NCBI GenBank assembly: GCA_018711265.1 | Contig: DVIM01000016.1 | Span: 1-12,771 of the forward strand | Origin: Spyradocola merdavium | GTDB taxonomy: Bacteria > Bacillota > Clostridia > Christensenellales > UBA1750 | Reading direction: 5' to 3' | DNA: 12,771 nt | Shown: positions 1 through 6,604 of the stretch, in pieces | How positions within the stretch are numbered: position 1 is the first letter of the stretch | Layout of the letters: each line of letters opens with the position of its first letter | Notes under the pieces: model-generated | The model's input: only the letters and a program-made list of their open reading frames with translations | Database searches by the model: none | Told to the model about the DNA's origin: nothing | Made by a program: the position numbers and the translations under genes

Positions 1-2
1 AC

Positions 3-206
3 AAGCTCCTGGAAAAGGGCGTGGACAAGATCGGCAAGAAGGTCGTCGAGGAGGCGGCGGAGGTGCTCATCGCCGCCAAGAACCGCAGCGTCGAGGAGGT
101 CCGCTTCGAGGTCGCGGACCTGATGTATCACCTGACGGTTCTGCTGGCCGACCAGGGCATGAGCTGGGACGACATTTACGCAGAACTGGAAAACCGCCAC
201 CGCTGA
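3..206 (+). CDS. hisE: Phosphoribosyl-ATP pyrophosphatase, C-terminal part (5' end outside window)
   Basis: This is the last 67 residues of an open frame that enters from the left edge and stops at TGA 204-206. HisE hydrolyses phosphoribosyl-ATP to phosphoribosyl-AMP and pyrophosphate, the second step of histidine biosynthesis in the cytoplasm. The visible part shows the all-alpha MazG-like core: KGVDKIGKKVVEEAAEV, with the metal-binding E-E-A-E signature, then an AAKN turn, then the second metal-binding helix EVADLMYHLTVLL, and the typical ending SWDDIYAELENRH. Because the start is missing, it could be a free-standing HisE or the end of a HisIE fusion. It is probably the last gene of a histidine operon, since a hairpin follows directly. 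The family call is firm; only the fusion state is open. Confidence 0.93.
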   Translation, partial: KLLEKGVDKIGKKVVEEAAEVLIAAKNRSVEEVRFEVADLMYHLTVLLADQGMSWDDIYAELENRHR

Positions 207-220
207 GCGCGTCCCGCAAA

Positions 221-266
221 AAACCGCTGCGTTCCCCTTTTTCCCAAGGGAGGAGCGCAGCGGTTT
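221..266 (+). terminator. Hairpin after hisE, probable terminator
   Basis: An 11-bp perfect stem (AAACCGCTGCG at 221-231 with CGCAGCGGTTT at 256-266) begins 14 bases after the hisE stop, and a short CCCTT/AAGGG helix can form inside the loop. There is no good T-run on the plus side (CGCCATTTG follows). A run of A precedes the stem, so the hairpin has terminator form on the minus strand too. The position makes it the likely end of the his transcript, but the T-tract is weak. Confidence 0.6.
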
Positions 267-315
267 CGCCATTTGAAAAGGTTTTTGAAAATTCCTTTTC
301 TTTTTGCGCCCGCTG

Positions 316-324
316 TGTTATCAT
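316..324 (+). promoter_or_regulatory. Possible extended -10 promoter for the nfnAB operon
   Basis: TGTTATCAT fits an extended -10 element (TG, one base, TATCAT at 319-324). No convincing -35 lies 17 bases upstream; that stretch is only T-rich. A start near 331 would give a leader of about 110 bases before nfnA. The leader contains two copies of TGCCGGAAA (near 335 and 360) but no recognisable riboswitch. The promoter is inferred from the motif and from the need for one in this 235-base gap. Confidence 0.35.
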
Positions 325-441
325 AGTACGGGATTGCCGGAAAAACGCTTCGTCCATTTCTGCCGGAAACTCCCTGATCCGTGAAAGAAAGCGGCAACGC
401 TTAGCATCCCCTGCAACCGCAACAGAAGGGAAGGATGTTCC

Positions 442-1278
442 ATGTACATCATTTTGAAGAAAGAAGCGCTCAACCCCACCGTCACGCGGATGGACATTGC
501 GGCGCCCCTCATCGCGCGCAAGGCGGAGCCGGGGCAGTTCGTCATCCTGCGCGTGGACGAGGCCGGCGAGCGCATTCCCCTGACGGTAGCCGACACCGAC
601 CCCGAGGCCGGGAGCGTGACCATCATCTTCCAGATCGTGGGCGCCACGACCTATAAGCTCAACCAGCTGCAGGTCGGCGACAGCCTGCACGACTTCGTCG
701 GTCCCTTGGGCGTGGCCAGCCACGTCGAAGGGCTGAAGAAGGTCGCCGTCATCGGCGGCGGCGTGGGCTCGGCCATCGCCTACCCCATCGCCAAGAAGCT
801 CCACGCCCTGGGCGCGACGGTGCACACCATCGTCGGCTTCCGCAGCAAGGACCTCGTGATCCTGGAGGACGAGTTCCGCGCCTGCTCGGACCTCTTCAAG
901 GTCATGACGGACGACGGCAGCTACGGCGAAAAGGGCCTGGTCACCAACGCCCTGGAGGCGCTGCTCAAGGCCGGCGAAACCTACGACGAGGTCATCGCCA
1001 TCGGCCCGCTGGTCATGATGAAGTTCGTCTGTAAGCTCACGAAGGAATACGGCATCAAGACCGTGGTCTCCATGAACCCCATCATGATCGACGGCACGGG
1101 CATGTGCGGCGGCTGCCGCCTGACGGTCGGCGGCAAGGTGAAGTTCGCCTGCGTGGACGGCCCGGACTTTGACGGCCACGAGGTGGACTTTGACGAGGCC
1201 ATCGAGCGCTCGAACATGTACAAAGACTTTGAGCGCCACCAGTACGAAGAAACCTGCAATCTGTTCAAGGGGGTGTGA
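442..1278 (+). CDS. nfnA: NADH-dependent ferredoxin:NADP+ oxidoreductase, small subunit (NfnA / SudB type)
   Basis: This 278-residue cytoplasmic flavoprotein belongs to the ferredoxin-NADP+ reductase superfamily. It has an N-terminal FAD-binding barrel (about 1-95, with the flavin motif RIPLTVAD at 44-51), a nucleotide-binding domain starting with VAVIGGGVGS (101-110), and a C-terminal [2Fe-2S] cluster site MCGGC...C. The candidate cluster ligands are C222, C225 and C237, with D217 just before them; NfnA is known for an unusual three-Cys/one-Asp site, and the spacing fits. In characterised Nfn this subunit binds NAD(H) and one FAD, while the partner holds the bifurcating flavin. The ATG at 442 has a purine-rich ribosome site (GAAGGGAAGGA, 425-435) in front. 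The downstream gene follows after 5 bases, so the two are co-transcribed. The alternatives, sulfide dehydrogenase or a dihydroorotate dehydrogenase electron-transfer subunit, are less likely because of the partner gene. Confidence 0.88.
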   Translation: MYIILKKEALNPTVTRMDIAAPLIARKAEPGQFVILRVDEAGERIPLTVADTDPEAGSVTIIFQIVGATTYKLNQLQVGDSLHDFVGPLGVASHVEGLKKVAVIGGGVGSAIAYPIAKKLHALGATVHTIVGFRSKDLVILEDEFRACSDLFKVMTDDGSYGEKGLVTNALEALLKAGETYDEVIAIGPLVMMKFVCKLTKEYGIKTVVSMNPIMIDGTGMCGGCRLTVGGKVKFACVDGPDFDGHEVDFDEAIERSNMYKDFERHQYEETCNLFKGV

Positions 1279-1283
1279 CCGCC

Positions 1284-2675
1284 ATGCCGAATATGAGCCT
1301 GAAGAAGAATCCCATGCCCGCGCAGGAACCCGCCGTGCGCGCGCACAACTTTGACGAGGTCGCCCTGGGCTACACCCCGGAGCAGGCCATGGACGAGGCC
1401 GCCCGGTGCCTGAACTGCAAGAACAAGCCCTGCGTCGCCGGCTGCCCGGTCGCCATCGACATCCCCGCCTTCATCGGCAAGGTCAAGGAGGGGGATTTTG
1501 CCGCGGCCTATGAAATCCTCTCCCGCTCCACGTCCCTGCCCGCGGTCTGCGGCCGCGTCTGCCCGCAGGAGACCCAGTGCGAGAGCAAGTGCGTGCGCGG
1601 CATCAAGGGCGAGCCGGTCGCCATCGGCCGCCTGGAGCGCTTCGTCGCGGACTGGCACATGCACAACGCCCAGGAAAAGCCGGCGCGCCCCACCCCCAAC
1701 GGCCACAAGGCGGCCGTCATCGGCGCGGGCCCGGCGGGCCTCACCTGCGCGGGAGATCTTGCGCGCAAGGGGTACGACGTGACCATCTTCGAGGCGCTGC
1801 ACACGGCCGGCGGCGTGCTGGTCTACGGCATCCCGGAGTTCCGCCTGCCCAAGGCCATCGTGGAGAAGGAAATCGACACCCTGCGGGACCTGGGCGTCAA
1901 GGTCGAGACGAACATGGTCATCGGGAAGGTCCTGTCCGTGGACGAGCTGTTCGACATGGGCTTTGAGAGCGTGTTCATCGGCTCCGGCGCGGGCCTGCCC
2001 CGCTTCATGAACATCCCCGGCGAAAACCTCAAGGGCGTCTACTCCGCCAACGAGTTCCTCACCCGTGTCAACCTCATGAAGGCCTTCCGCAAGGACAACC
2101 CCACGCCCGTCAAGGACGTGCGCCGCGTCGCGGTCGTGGGCGGCGGCAACGTCGCCATGGACGCCGCCCGCTGCGCGCTGCGCCTGGGCGCAGAAAAGGT
2201 CTACATCGTCTACCGCCGCTCCATGGAGGAGCTGCCCGCCCGCCGCGAGGAAGTGGAGCACGCCCAGGAGGAGGGCGTGGAGTTCCTGCTGCTCAACAAC
2301 CCCGTGGAGATCCTCGGAGACGAGCACAAGAACGTCACCGCCATCCGCTGCGTGAAGATGACCCTGGGCGAGCCGGATGAGTCCGGCCGCCGCCGCCCCG
2401 TGCCCCAGGAGGGCAGCGAGTTCGAGCTGGCGGTGGACTGCGTCATCATGGCCATCGGCACCTCGCCCAATCCCCTGCTCCGCTCCACCACCCCGGGCCT
2501 GGACACCCAGAAGTGGGGCGGCATCATCGCGGACGAGGAGACCGGCGCCACCTCCCGCGAAGGCGTTTTCGCCGGCGGCGATGCGGTCACCGGCGCCGCC
2601 ACCGTGATCCTGGCCATGGGCGCGGGCAAGAACGCCGCCGCCGCCATGGACGCGTATATGCAGGGCAAGAACTGA
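1284..2675 (+). CDS. nfnB: NADH-dependent ferredoxin:NADP+ oxidoreductase, large subunit (NfnB / SudA type)
   Basis: The protein has 463 residues. With NfnA it couples reduction of NADP+ by reduced ferredoxin and NADH through flavin-based electron bifurcation. It resembles the small subunit of glutamate synthase, and is often misnamed as such. In order it shows an N-terminal double iron-sulfur region (C42, C45, C50, C54 and C89, C93, C99, C103), an FAD-binding Rossmann motif GAGPAG (147-152), an NADPH-binding motif GGGNVAMD (286-293) followed by the phosphate-binding YRRS (310-313), and the closing flavin motif GGDAVTGAATVILAMGAGK (431-449). The second cluster region carries E100 next to C99, compatible with the Cys/Glu-ligated cluster known in NfnB. 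The ATG at 1284 was preferred: a GGGGGTG ribosome site lies about 9 bases upstream, and family members begin with a similar MSLKK stretch. A GTG at 1275 overlapping the nfnA stop would add three residues. No glutamate synthase large subunit is adjacent. Confidence 0.9.
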   Translation: MPNMSLKKNPMPAQEPAVRAHNFDEVALGYTPEQAMDEAARCLNCKNKPCVAGCPVAIDIPAFIGKVKEGDFAAAYEILSRSTSLPAVCGRVCPQETQCESKCVRGIKGEPVAIGRLERFVADWHMHNAQEKPARPTPNGHKAAVIGAGPAGLTCAGDLARKGYDVTIFEALHTAGGVLVYGIPEFRLPKAIVEKEIDTLRDLGVKVETNMVIGKVLSVDELFDMGFESVFIGSGAGLPRFMNIPGENLKGVYSANEFLTRVNLMKAFRKDNPTPVKDVRRVAVVGGGNVAMDAARCALRLGAEKVYIVYRRSMEELPARREEVEHAQEEGVEFLLLNNPVEILGDEHKNVTAIRCVKMTLGEPDESGRRRPVPQEGSEFELAVDCVIMAIGTSPNPLLRSTTPGLDTQKWGGIIADEETGATSREGVFAGGDAVTGAATVILAMGAGKNAAAAMDAYMQGKN

Positions 2676-2692
2676 TCCCGCCTTCTATAGTA

Positions 2693-2733
2693 AAAGAGAC
2701 CATGGTCTGTAAACTGCAGACCATGGTCTCTTT
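2693..2733. terminator. Bidirectional terminator between convergent nfnB and csoR
   Basis: A perfect 17-bp stem (2693-2709 with 2717-2733) encloses a 7-base loop and is flanked by A on the left and T on the right, so it works in both directions. It begins 17 bases after the nfnB stop and ends 1 base before the csoR stop at 2735. Each arm contains the 12-base self-complementary block AGACCATGGTCT (2697-2708 and 2718-2729). Confidence 0.88.
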
Positions 2734-2734
2734 G

Positions 2735-3001
2735 CTATCCCTTCTCCATCTTCTCGATGATCGCCATCAGCTCGTCGAGCTTTTCGTCTGCGTTCCCGCT
2801 CTCCGCGGCCTCGATCAGGCAGCCGGCCATGTGCGCGCGGACGACCTCGCGGTTGGCCTTGCGCAGGATGGACGCGGTGGCCATGAGCTGGTTGGAGATG
2901 TCCATACAGTAGGCGTCGTCCTCGATCATCTTGAGGATGCCGTCGATCTGCCCGCGGGCGATCTTGAGGAGCCGCCCTACCTTCTGCTTATCGGCGCGCA
3001 C
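2735..3001 (-). CDS. csoR: CsoR-type copper-sensing transcriptional repressor
   Basis: This 88-residue all-helical protein belongs to the CsoR/RcnR (DUF156) family. CsoR tetramers bind GC-rich operators and release DNA when Cu(I) binds. The copper site C-x-H-x-C is complete: C32 (DAYCMDIS), H57 and C61 (RAHMAGC). This separates it from RcnR (nickel; His-rich) and CstR (persulfide; lacks the His). The core RLLKIARGQIDGILKMIEDD and SNQLMATASILRKANREVV is typical. The GTG at 3001 was chosen because AAAGGGGG stands 6 bases before it and the product then begins VRADKQK as family members do. Longer upstream frames would run through the operator and promoter. It has its own sigma-A promoter and an operator in the leader, so autoregulation is expected. 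No copA or copZ lies nearby, so targets would be elsewhere in the genome. Confidence 0.92.
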   Translation of the reverse strand: MRADKQKVGRLLKIARGQIDGILKMIEDDAYCMDISNQLMATASILRKANREVVRAHMAGCLIEAAESGNADEKLDELMAIIEKMEKG

Positions 3002-3056
3002 AGGCCTCCCCCTTTCCTCGCGTAGCTTCCCATTTTTGCACTCCCTTTCCCGTATA

Positions 3057-3073
3057 ATACCCCCCAGGGGTAT
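3057..3073. promoter_or_regulatory. CsoR operator (autoregulatory site)
   Basis: ATACCCCCCAGGGGTAT is an inverted repeat with 7-bp arms ATACCCC (3057-3063) and GGGGTAT (3067-3073) around CCA. It matches the known CsoR box architecture (A/T ends around a G-C tract). It lies about 9-25 bases downstream of the predicted csoR start point, where binding would block transcription. The site is visible directly; binding by this CsoR is inferred. Confidence 0.85.
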
Positions 3074-3088
3074 CGTGCAGCTACAGAC

Positions 3089-3117
3089 ACTATACCGCAC
3101 GGGCAGGGCGTTGTCAA
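3089..3117 (-). promoter_or_regulatory. csoR promoter
   Basis: On the minus strand a perfect TTGACA -35 (3112-3117) and TATAGT -10 (3089-3094) are separated by 17 bases. The predicted start is near 3082, giving a leader of about 80 bases that includes the CsoR operator and the ribosome site. Confidence 0.85.
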
Positions 3118-3129
3118 GGCTTTTCCGCG

Positions 3130-3158
3130 TTGACATTGCCTTCCATGTCCCGTACAAT
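3130..3158 (+). promoter_or_regulatory. Promoter of the alpha-xylosidase gene
   Basis: TTGACA (3130-3135) and TACAAT (3153-3158) are separated by exactly 17 bases, a near-ideal sigma-A promoter. The start would be near 3165. The -35 is only 12 bases from the divergent csoR -35. A 14-base perfect palindrome GGCGGCGCGCCGCC (3169-3182) lies just downstream of the start and could be an operator or a 5' hairpin. Confidence 0.85.
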
Positions 3159-3206
3159 AAGGGGGAAAGGCGGCGCGCCGCCGCACCGAGCAAGGAGGGA
3201 ATCGAC

Positions 3207-5516
3207 TTGAAATTTTTCGACGGATTTTGGCTGAACAAGCCGGGATACGACATCCACTACGCCGTGGAGCCCTATGAGCTGTACGTGCAGGATGGAAAGA
3301 TCTCGGTCGTTGCGACCAAGGCGGTGATCGAAAACCGCGGCCAGACCCTGGAGGGGCCGGTGCTGGACATCACCTTTGCCTCCATCCGGGAAAACACGAT
3401 CCAGGTGACCATCGAGCACTTTAAGGGCCAGCGCAAGCGCGCCCCGGAATACAAGCTCTGCGCCGAGGACGGCTTCCGCCCGGTCACGGTGGAGACCGAC
3501 GAATACGCCGAGCTCGTCTCCGGCAAGACGCGGGTGCGCGTCTACAAGGGCAAGGCCTGGCGCGTGGAATACTACTACGGTGAAAAGCTGCTGACCAAGC
3601 AGGGCTGGCGCACGACCTCCTACATCACGGAGGCGCCCTACCTCACCAGCGCGCGCATGGAGGCGCAGCGCAACTTCAACCGCTTCTTCGCCGACGACCA
3701 GGACGAACGCCCGGCCTATGTCCGCGAGATGCTCAACCTCTCCGTGGGCGAGGACATCTACGGCTTCGGCGAGAAGTTCACCCCCTTTGTCAAGAACGGC
3801 CAGCACGTCGAGATGTGGAACGGCGACGGCGGCACCTGCTCCGAATACGCCTATAAGTCCATCCCCTTCTACGTCTCCAACCGCGGGTACGGCGTGTTCG
3901 TCAACCACTCCGAAAAAGTGGATTTTGAGGTCGCGACCGAGACGGTGTCCAAGGTCTCCTTCGTCGTTCCGGGCGAAAGGATGCAGTATTTCGTCATCGG
4001 CGGCGAGAACATTGCGGACGTCATCTCGAACTACACCTCCCTGACCGGAAAGCCCGCCCTGCCCCCAGCCTACTCCTTCGGCCTGTGGCTGACCACCTCC
4101 TTCACCACGAACTACGACGAGAAGACCGTCTCCTCCTTCGTGGACGGCATGGCCGAGCGCAGCATCCCCCTGCAGGTCTTCCACTTCGACTGCTTCTGGA
4201 TGCAGGAGTTCCGCTGGTGCGACTTCACCTTTGACAAGCGCATGTTCCCGGACCCCAAGGGCTTCATCCAGCGCCTGAAGGCGCGCGGGCTGCAGATCTG
4301 CGTTTGGATCAACCCCTACATCGGCCAGCACTCCGCGCTGTTTGACGAGGGCATGGAAAACGGCTACCTGCTCAAGAAGAAGAACGGCGACATCTTCCAG
4401 ACCGACATGTGGCAGCCGGGCATGGCCATTGTGGACTTTACCAACCCCGCGGCCTGCCGGTGGTATGCGGACAAGCTCCGCGCGCTCTGCGACATGGGCG
4501 TGGATGCGTTCAAGACCGACTTCGGCGAGCGCATCCCGACGGACGTGCAGTGGTTTGACGGCTCCGATCCGCTCAAGATGCACAACTACTACACGCAGAT
4601 CTACAACGGCGTGGTCTTCGACGTGCTCAAGGAATACTACGGCGAGGGCAAGGCCTGCCTGTTCGCCCGCTCCGCCACGGCCGGCGGCCAGCAGTACCCC
4701 GTGCACTGGGGCGGCGACTGCTTCTCCCAGTACGAATCCATGGCGGAAACCCTGCGCGGCGGCCTCTCGCTGTGCCTGAGCGGGTTCGGCTTCTTCTCCC
4801 ACGACATCTCCGGCTTTGAGGCCACCAGCTCCCCGGACCTGTACAAGCGCTGGGTCGCCTTCGGCCTGATGTCCACCCACAGCCGCCTGCACGGCAACAG
4901 CTCCTACCGCGTGCCGTGGCTGTTCGACGAGGAGAGCTGCGACGTGCTCCGCCACTTCACGTGCCTGAAGGGCAAGCTCATGCCCTATCTCTTCGCCAAC
5001 GCGGTCAAGACCCACCAGACCGGCATCCCCATGATGCGCGCCATGGTCATGGAGTACGCGGACGAGCCCGCGACCTGGAACCTCGACTGCCAGTACATGC
5101 TGGGCGACAACCTCCTTGTCGCGCCCATCTTCAACGAGCAGGGCACCGCGCTCTACTACGTGCCCAAGGGTCGGTGGACGGACATCCAGTCCGGCAAGGT
5201 CTACGAGGGCGGCGTCTTCTACGAGACGAAGCACGACTACTTCTCCCTGCCGCTGCTGGCCAAGCCCAACAGCATCATCGCCTACGGCAAGTTCGAGCGC
5301 GACTTCGTCTACGACTATGCCCGTGACGTCGAATTCGTCATCTACGAGCTCGAGGACGGCAAGCAGGCCGAGTGCACGGTCTACGACGCCGAGGGCAACG
5401 CCGTGCAGCACATCGTTGCCGACCGCCGCGACGACACCATCGAGGTCACGGCCGACAACAAGGACCTGCCTTTCACGGTCACTGCTTCCAACGGCTGCAT
5501 GGTCGTCGTGAAGTAA
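3207..5516 (+). CDS. yicI: GH31 alpha-xylosidase (YicI type)
   Basis: This 769-residue enzyme removes alpha-linked xylose from the non-reducing end of xyloglucan-type oligosaccharides or isoprimeverose. No signal peptide is seen, so it acts inside the cell on imported sugars. The layout is an N-terminal beta-sandwich (about 1-280), a (beta/alpha)8 barrel beginning near RPALPPAYSFGLWLTTSF (from about 282), then C-terminal beta domains. The nucleophile is D438 in FKTDFGERIPTD and the acid/base is D504 in HWGGDC. Their spacing of 66 equals that recalled for E. coli YicI (D416/D482). The C329-F330 pair in FHFDCFWM corresponds to the YicI residues that favour xylose over glucose. The start is TTG 3207, with AAGGAGGG (3192-3199) seven bases ahead and a product beginning like YicI. 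The open frame continues far upstream, but only through promoter DNA. It has its own promoter and terminator. Alpha-glucosidase side activity is possible. Confidence 0.92.
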   Translation: MKFFDGFWLNKPGYDIHYAVEPYELYVQDGKISVVATKAVIENRGQTLEGPVLDITFASIRENTIQVTIEHFKGQRKRAPEYKLCAEDGFRPVTVETDEYAELVSGKTRVRVYKGKAWRVEYYYGEKLLTKQGWRTTSYITEAPYLTSARMEAQRNFNRFFADDQDERPAYVREMLNLSVGEDIYGFGEKFTPFVKNGQHVEMWNGDGGTCSEYAYKSIPFYVSNRGYGVFVNHSEKVDFEVATETVSKVSFVVPGERMQYFVIGGENIADVISNYTSLTGKPALPPAYSFGLWLTTSFTTNYDEKTVSSFVDGMAERSIPLQVFHFDCFWMQEFRWCDFTFDKRMFPDPKGFIQRLKARGLQICVWINPYIGQHSALFDEGMENGYLLKKKNGDIFQTDMWQPGMAIVDFTNPAACRWYADKLRALCDMGVDAFKTDFGERIPTDVQWFDGSDPLKMHNYYTQIYNGVVFDVLKEYYGEGKACLFARSATAGGQQYPVHWGGDCFSQYESMAETLRGGLSLCLSGFGFFSHDISGFEATSSPDLYKRWVAFGLMSTHSRLHGNSSYRVPWLFDEESCDVLRHFTCLKGKLMPYLFANAVKTHQTGIPMMRAMVMEYADEPATWNLDCQYMLGDNLLVAPIFNEQGTALYYVPKGRWTDIQSGKVYEGGVFYETKHDYFSLPLLAKPNSIIAYGKFERDFVYDYARDVEFVIYELEDGKQAECTVYDAEGNAVQHIVADRRDDTIEVTADNKDLPFTVTASNGCMVVVK

Positions 5517-5529
5517 TCCCTTCGCAAAT

Positions 5530-5563
5530 TTCCGCGCGGAAAGCCGCCGCGCGGAATTTTTTT
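5530..5563 (+). terminator. Intrinsic terminator of the alpha-xylosidase gene
   Basis: A 10-bp GC-rich stem (TTCCGCGCGG 5530-5539 with CCGCGCGGAA 5547-5556), a 7-base loop and a run of seven T (5557-5563) follow 13 bases after the stop codon. This is a textbook intrinsic terminator. Confidence 0.93.
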
Positions 5564-5568
5564 ATTGG

Positions 5569-5580
5569 GTAAACGCTTAC
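5569..5580. promoter_or_regulatory. LacI/CcpA-like operator palindrome
   Basis: GTAAACGCTTAC resembles the catabolite-responsive element and LacI-family operators: GTAA and TTAC arms around a central CG. Only the inner AC/GC steps break perfect symmetry. It overlaps the probable -35 of the downstream hydrolase promoter, a position suited to repression. No LacI-family gene is in the window, so the binding protein is unknown. Confidence 0.5.
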
Positions 5581-5605
5581 GCAATTCCCAAAAATCTGCT
5601 ATACT
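5577..5605 (+). promoter_or_regulatory. Promoter of the MBL-fold hydrolase gene
   Basis: An extended -10, TGCTATACT with TATACT at 5600-5605, lies 17 bases after a weak -35 TTACGC (5577-5582). The start would be near 5612, giving a leader of about 35 bases. The weak -35 lies inside or beside the GTAAACGCTTAC palindrome. Confidence 0.65.
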
Positions 5606-5646
5606 GAATCCATCCGAACCGCATCTGCAAAAGGAGGGTTTTTTTC

Positions 5647-6552
5647 ATGGGAATCCGCCACCCGCTCATCAGCGAAATCGCCAAGGACACCTATCTCTTC
5701 AACGAATTCGGCCTCTGCAACCACTACCTGCTCGTGGGCACGGAGCGTGCGCTGCTCATCGACTGCGGCATGGGCTATTACGACCTGCGCGCCACGGTGG
5801 AACGCATGACGGACAAACCCTACGACGTGGTCATCACCCACGGCCACCCCGACCACGCGGGCATGATGCACCAGTTCGAGCGCGTCTACATGAACGAAAA
5901 GGACCTGCCCCTGCTCCCCTGGGCCGCGCGCACGGACTTTGACCTCAACGAATTCCACTGGAACAATCGGCTCCACGTGGGCGATTGGTCCGTCTGGGAG
6001 GTCACGGAGGACATGATTAACCGCGGAAACCTGGATACGCAGGTTCTGCCGCTTAACGAGGGCGACGTGTTCGACCTGGGCGGCCGCCGCGTCACGGCGC
6101 ACGCGCTGCCGGGCCACTCCGCCGGGCACATGTACTTCATCGACGACGGCAGCCGCATCGCCTTTACCGGCGACTGCTGCAACTACAACAGCGGCACGCA
6201 GTTTGCGGCGAGCACCTTCATCCGCGACCTGAACCGCCTGCTCGCGGGATACGGCGTGACCTACGACCGCATCTTCACCGGCCACAGCACATACTGCGGC
6301 AATCTGGACGTCCAGTCGCACAACATCGAGGTCGTGCGCGGGCTCGTGGAGGCGTTCCGCTCCCTCCTGCGCGGGGACGCGGTCATCGGCGAGCGGCGCA
6401 TGCAGCTCTTCCCCGACAAGCCCCCGCACAAGGTGCTCTACTACGGACCGGTCGTGCGCTATCCGCACGAGAACGACAGCGGCCCCTTGGTCTGCCCAGG
6501 TTTCAACGCGGACAAGCTCTGGGAAGAGGGCGAAGCGCACATCATCCCCTGA
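5647..6552 (+). CDS. Metallo-beta-lactamase-fold hydrolase, substrate unknown
   Basis: This 301-residue cytoplasmic protein has the full binuclear metal site of the glyoxalase II/MBL superfamily: THGHPDHAG (H65, H67, D69, H70), PGHSAGHMYFID (H157), FTGDC (D176) and TGHS (H203). An N-terminal half of the sandwich (YLFNEFGLCNHYLLVG, LIDCGMGYYD) precedes the metal motif as usual. About 75 residues after the last metal His (LLRGDAV to the end) form an extra C-terminal part not needed for the fold; it may shape substrate access. The ATG at 5647 has AAGGAGGG (5631-5638) eight bases ahead. The gene follows the alpha-xylosidase but is separated from it by a terminator and has its own promoter with a LacI-like palindrome, hinting at sugar-linked control. 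The substrate cannot be named from sequence: thioester, lactone or phosphodiester cleavage are all possible. Confidence 0.85.
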   Translation: MGIRHPLISEIAKDTYLFNEFGLCNHYLLVGTERALLIDCGMGYYDLRATVERMTDKPYDVVITHGHPDHAGMMHQFERVYMNEKDLPLLPWAARTDFDLNEFHWNNRLHVGDWSVWEVTEDMINRGNLDTQVLPLNEGDVFDLGGRRVTAHALPGHSAGHMYFIDDGSRIAFTGDCCNYNSGTQFAASTFIRDLNRLLAGYGVTYDRIFTGHSTYCGNLDVQSHNIEVVRGLVEAFRSLLRGDAVIGERRMQLFPDKPPHKVLYYGPVVRYPHENDSGPLVCPGFNADKLWEEGEAHIIP

Positions 6553-6570
6553 CTTGCGGTCCCGAAAATA

Positions 6571-6603
6571 AGCCGGGAGAGTGGAAAATCCGCTCTCCCG
6601 GCT
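6571..6603. terminator. Bidirectional terminator between the MBL hydrolase and TetM-like genes
   Basis: An 11-bp perfect stem (AGCCGGGAGAG 6571-6581 with CTCTCCCGGCT 6593-6603) sits between two convergent genes. On the minus strand it is followed by TTATTTT, a fair T-tract for the GTPase gene whose stop codon (6605-6607) touches it. On the plus strand the tail CTTATGC is poorer. Confidence 0.8.
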
Positions 6604-6604
6604 C

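Noticed and set aside
981..2327. A 448-codon open frame on the minus strand, and a similar one at 67-1239
   Set aside because: Both are antisense to nfnA/nfnB and have shadow composition without domains.
1284..2675. Glutamate synthase small subunit (gltD)
   Set aside because: It is fused in an operon with an NfnA-type partner and there is no large glutamate synthase subunit beside it; the cluster region fits NfnB.
2931..3206. N-terminal extension of the alpha-xylosidase
   Set aside because: This in-frame stretch covers csoR, its operator and both promoters. The YicI-like start and ribosome site are at TTG 3207.
3002..3253. Longer 172-residue form of CsoR
   Set aside because: The extra residues would be encoded by the operator, both promoters and the start of the alpha-xylosidase gene; family members are about 90 residues.
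3114..5411. A 765-codon open frame on the minus strand
   Set aside because: It is antisense to the alpha-xylosidase gene, whose catalytic motifs are intact. The composition is typical of a GC shadow frame and no family is recognisable.
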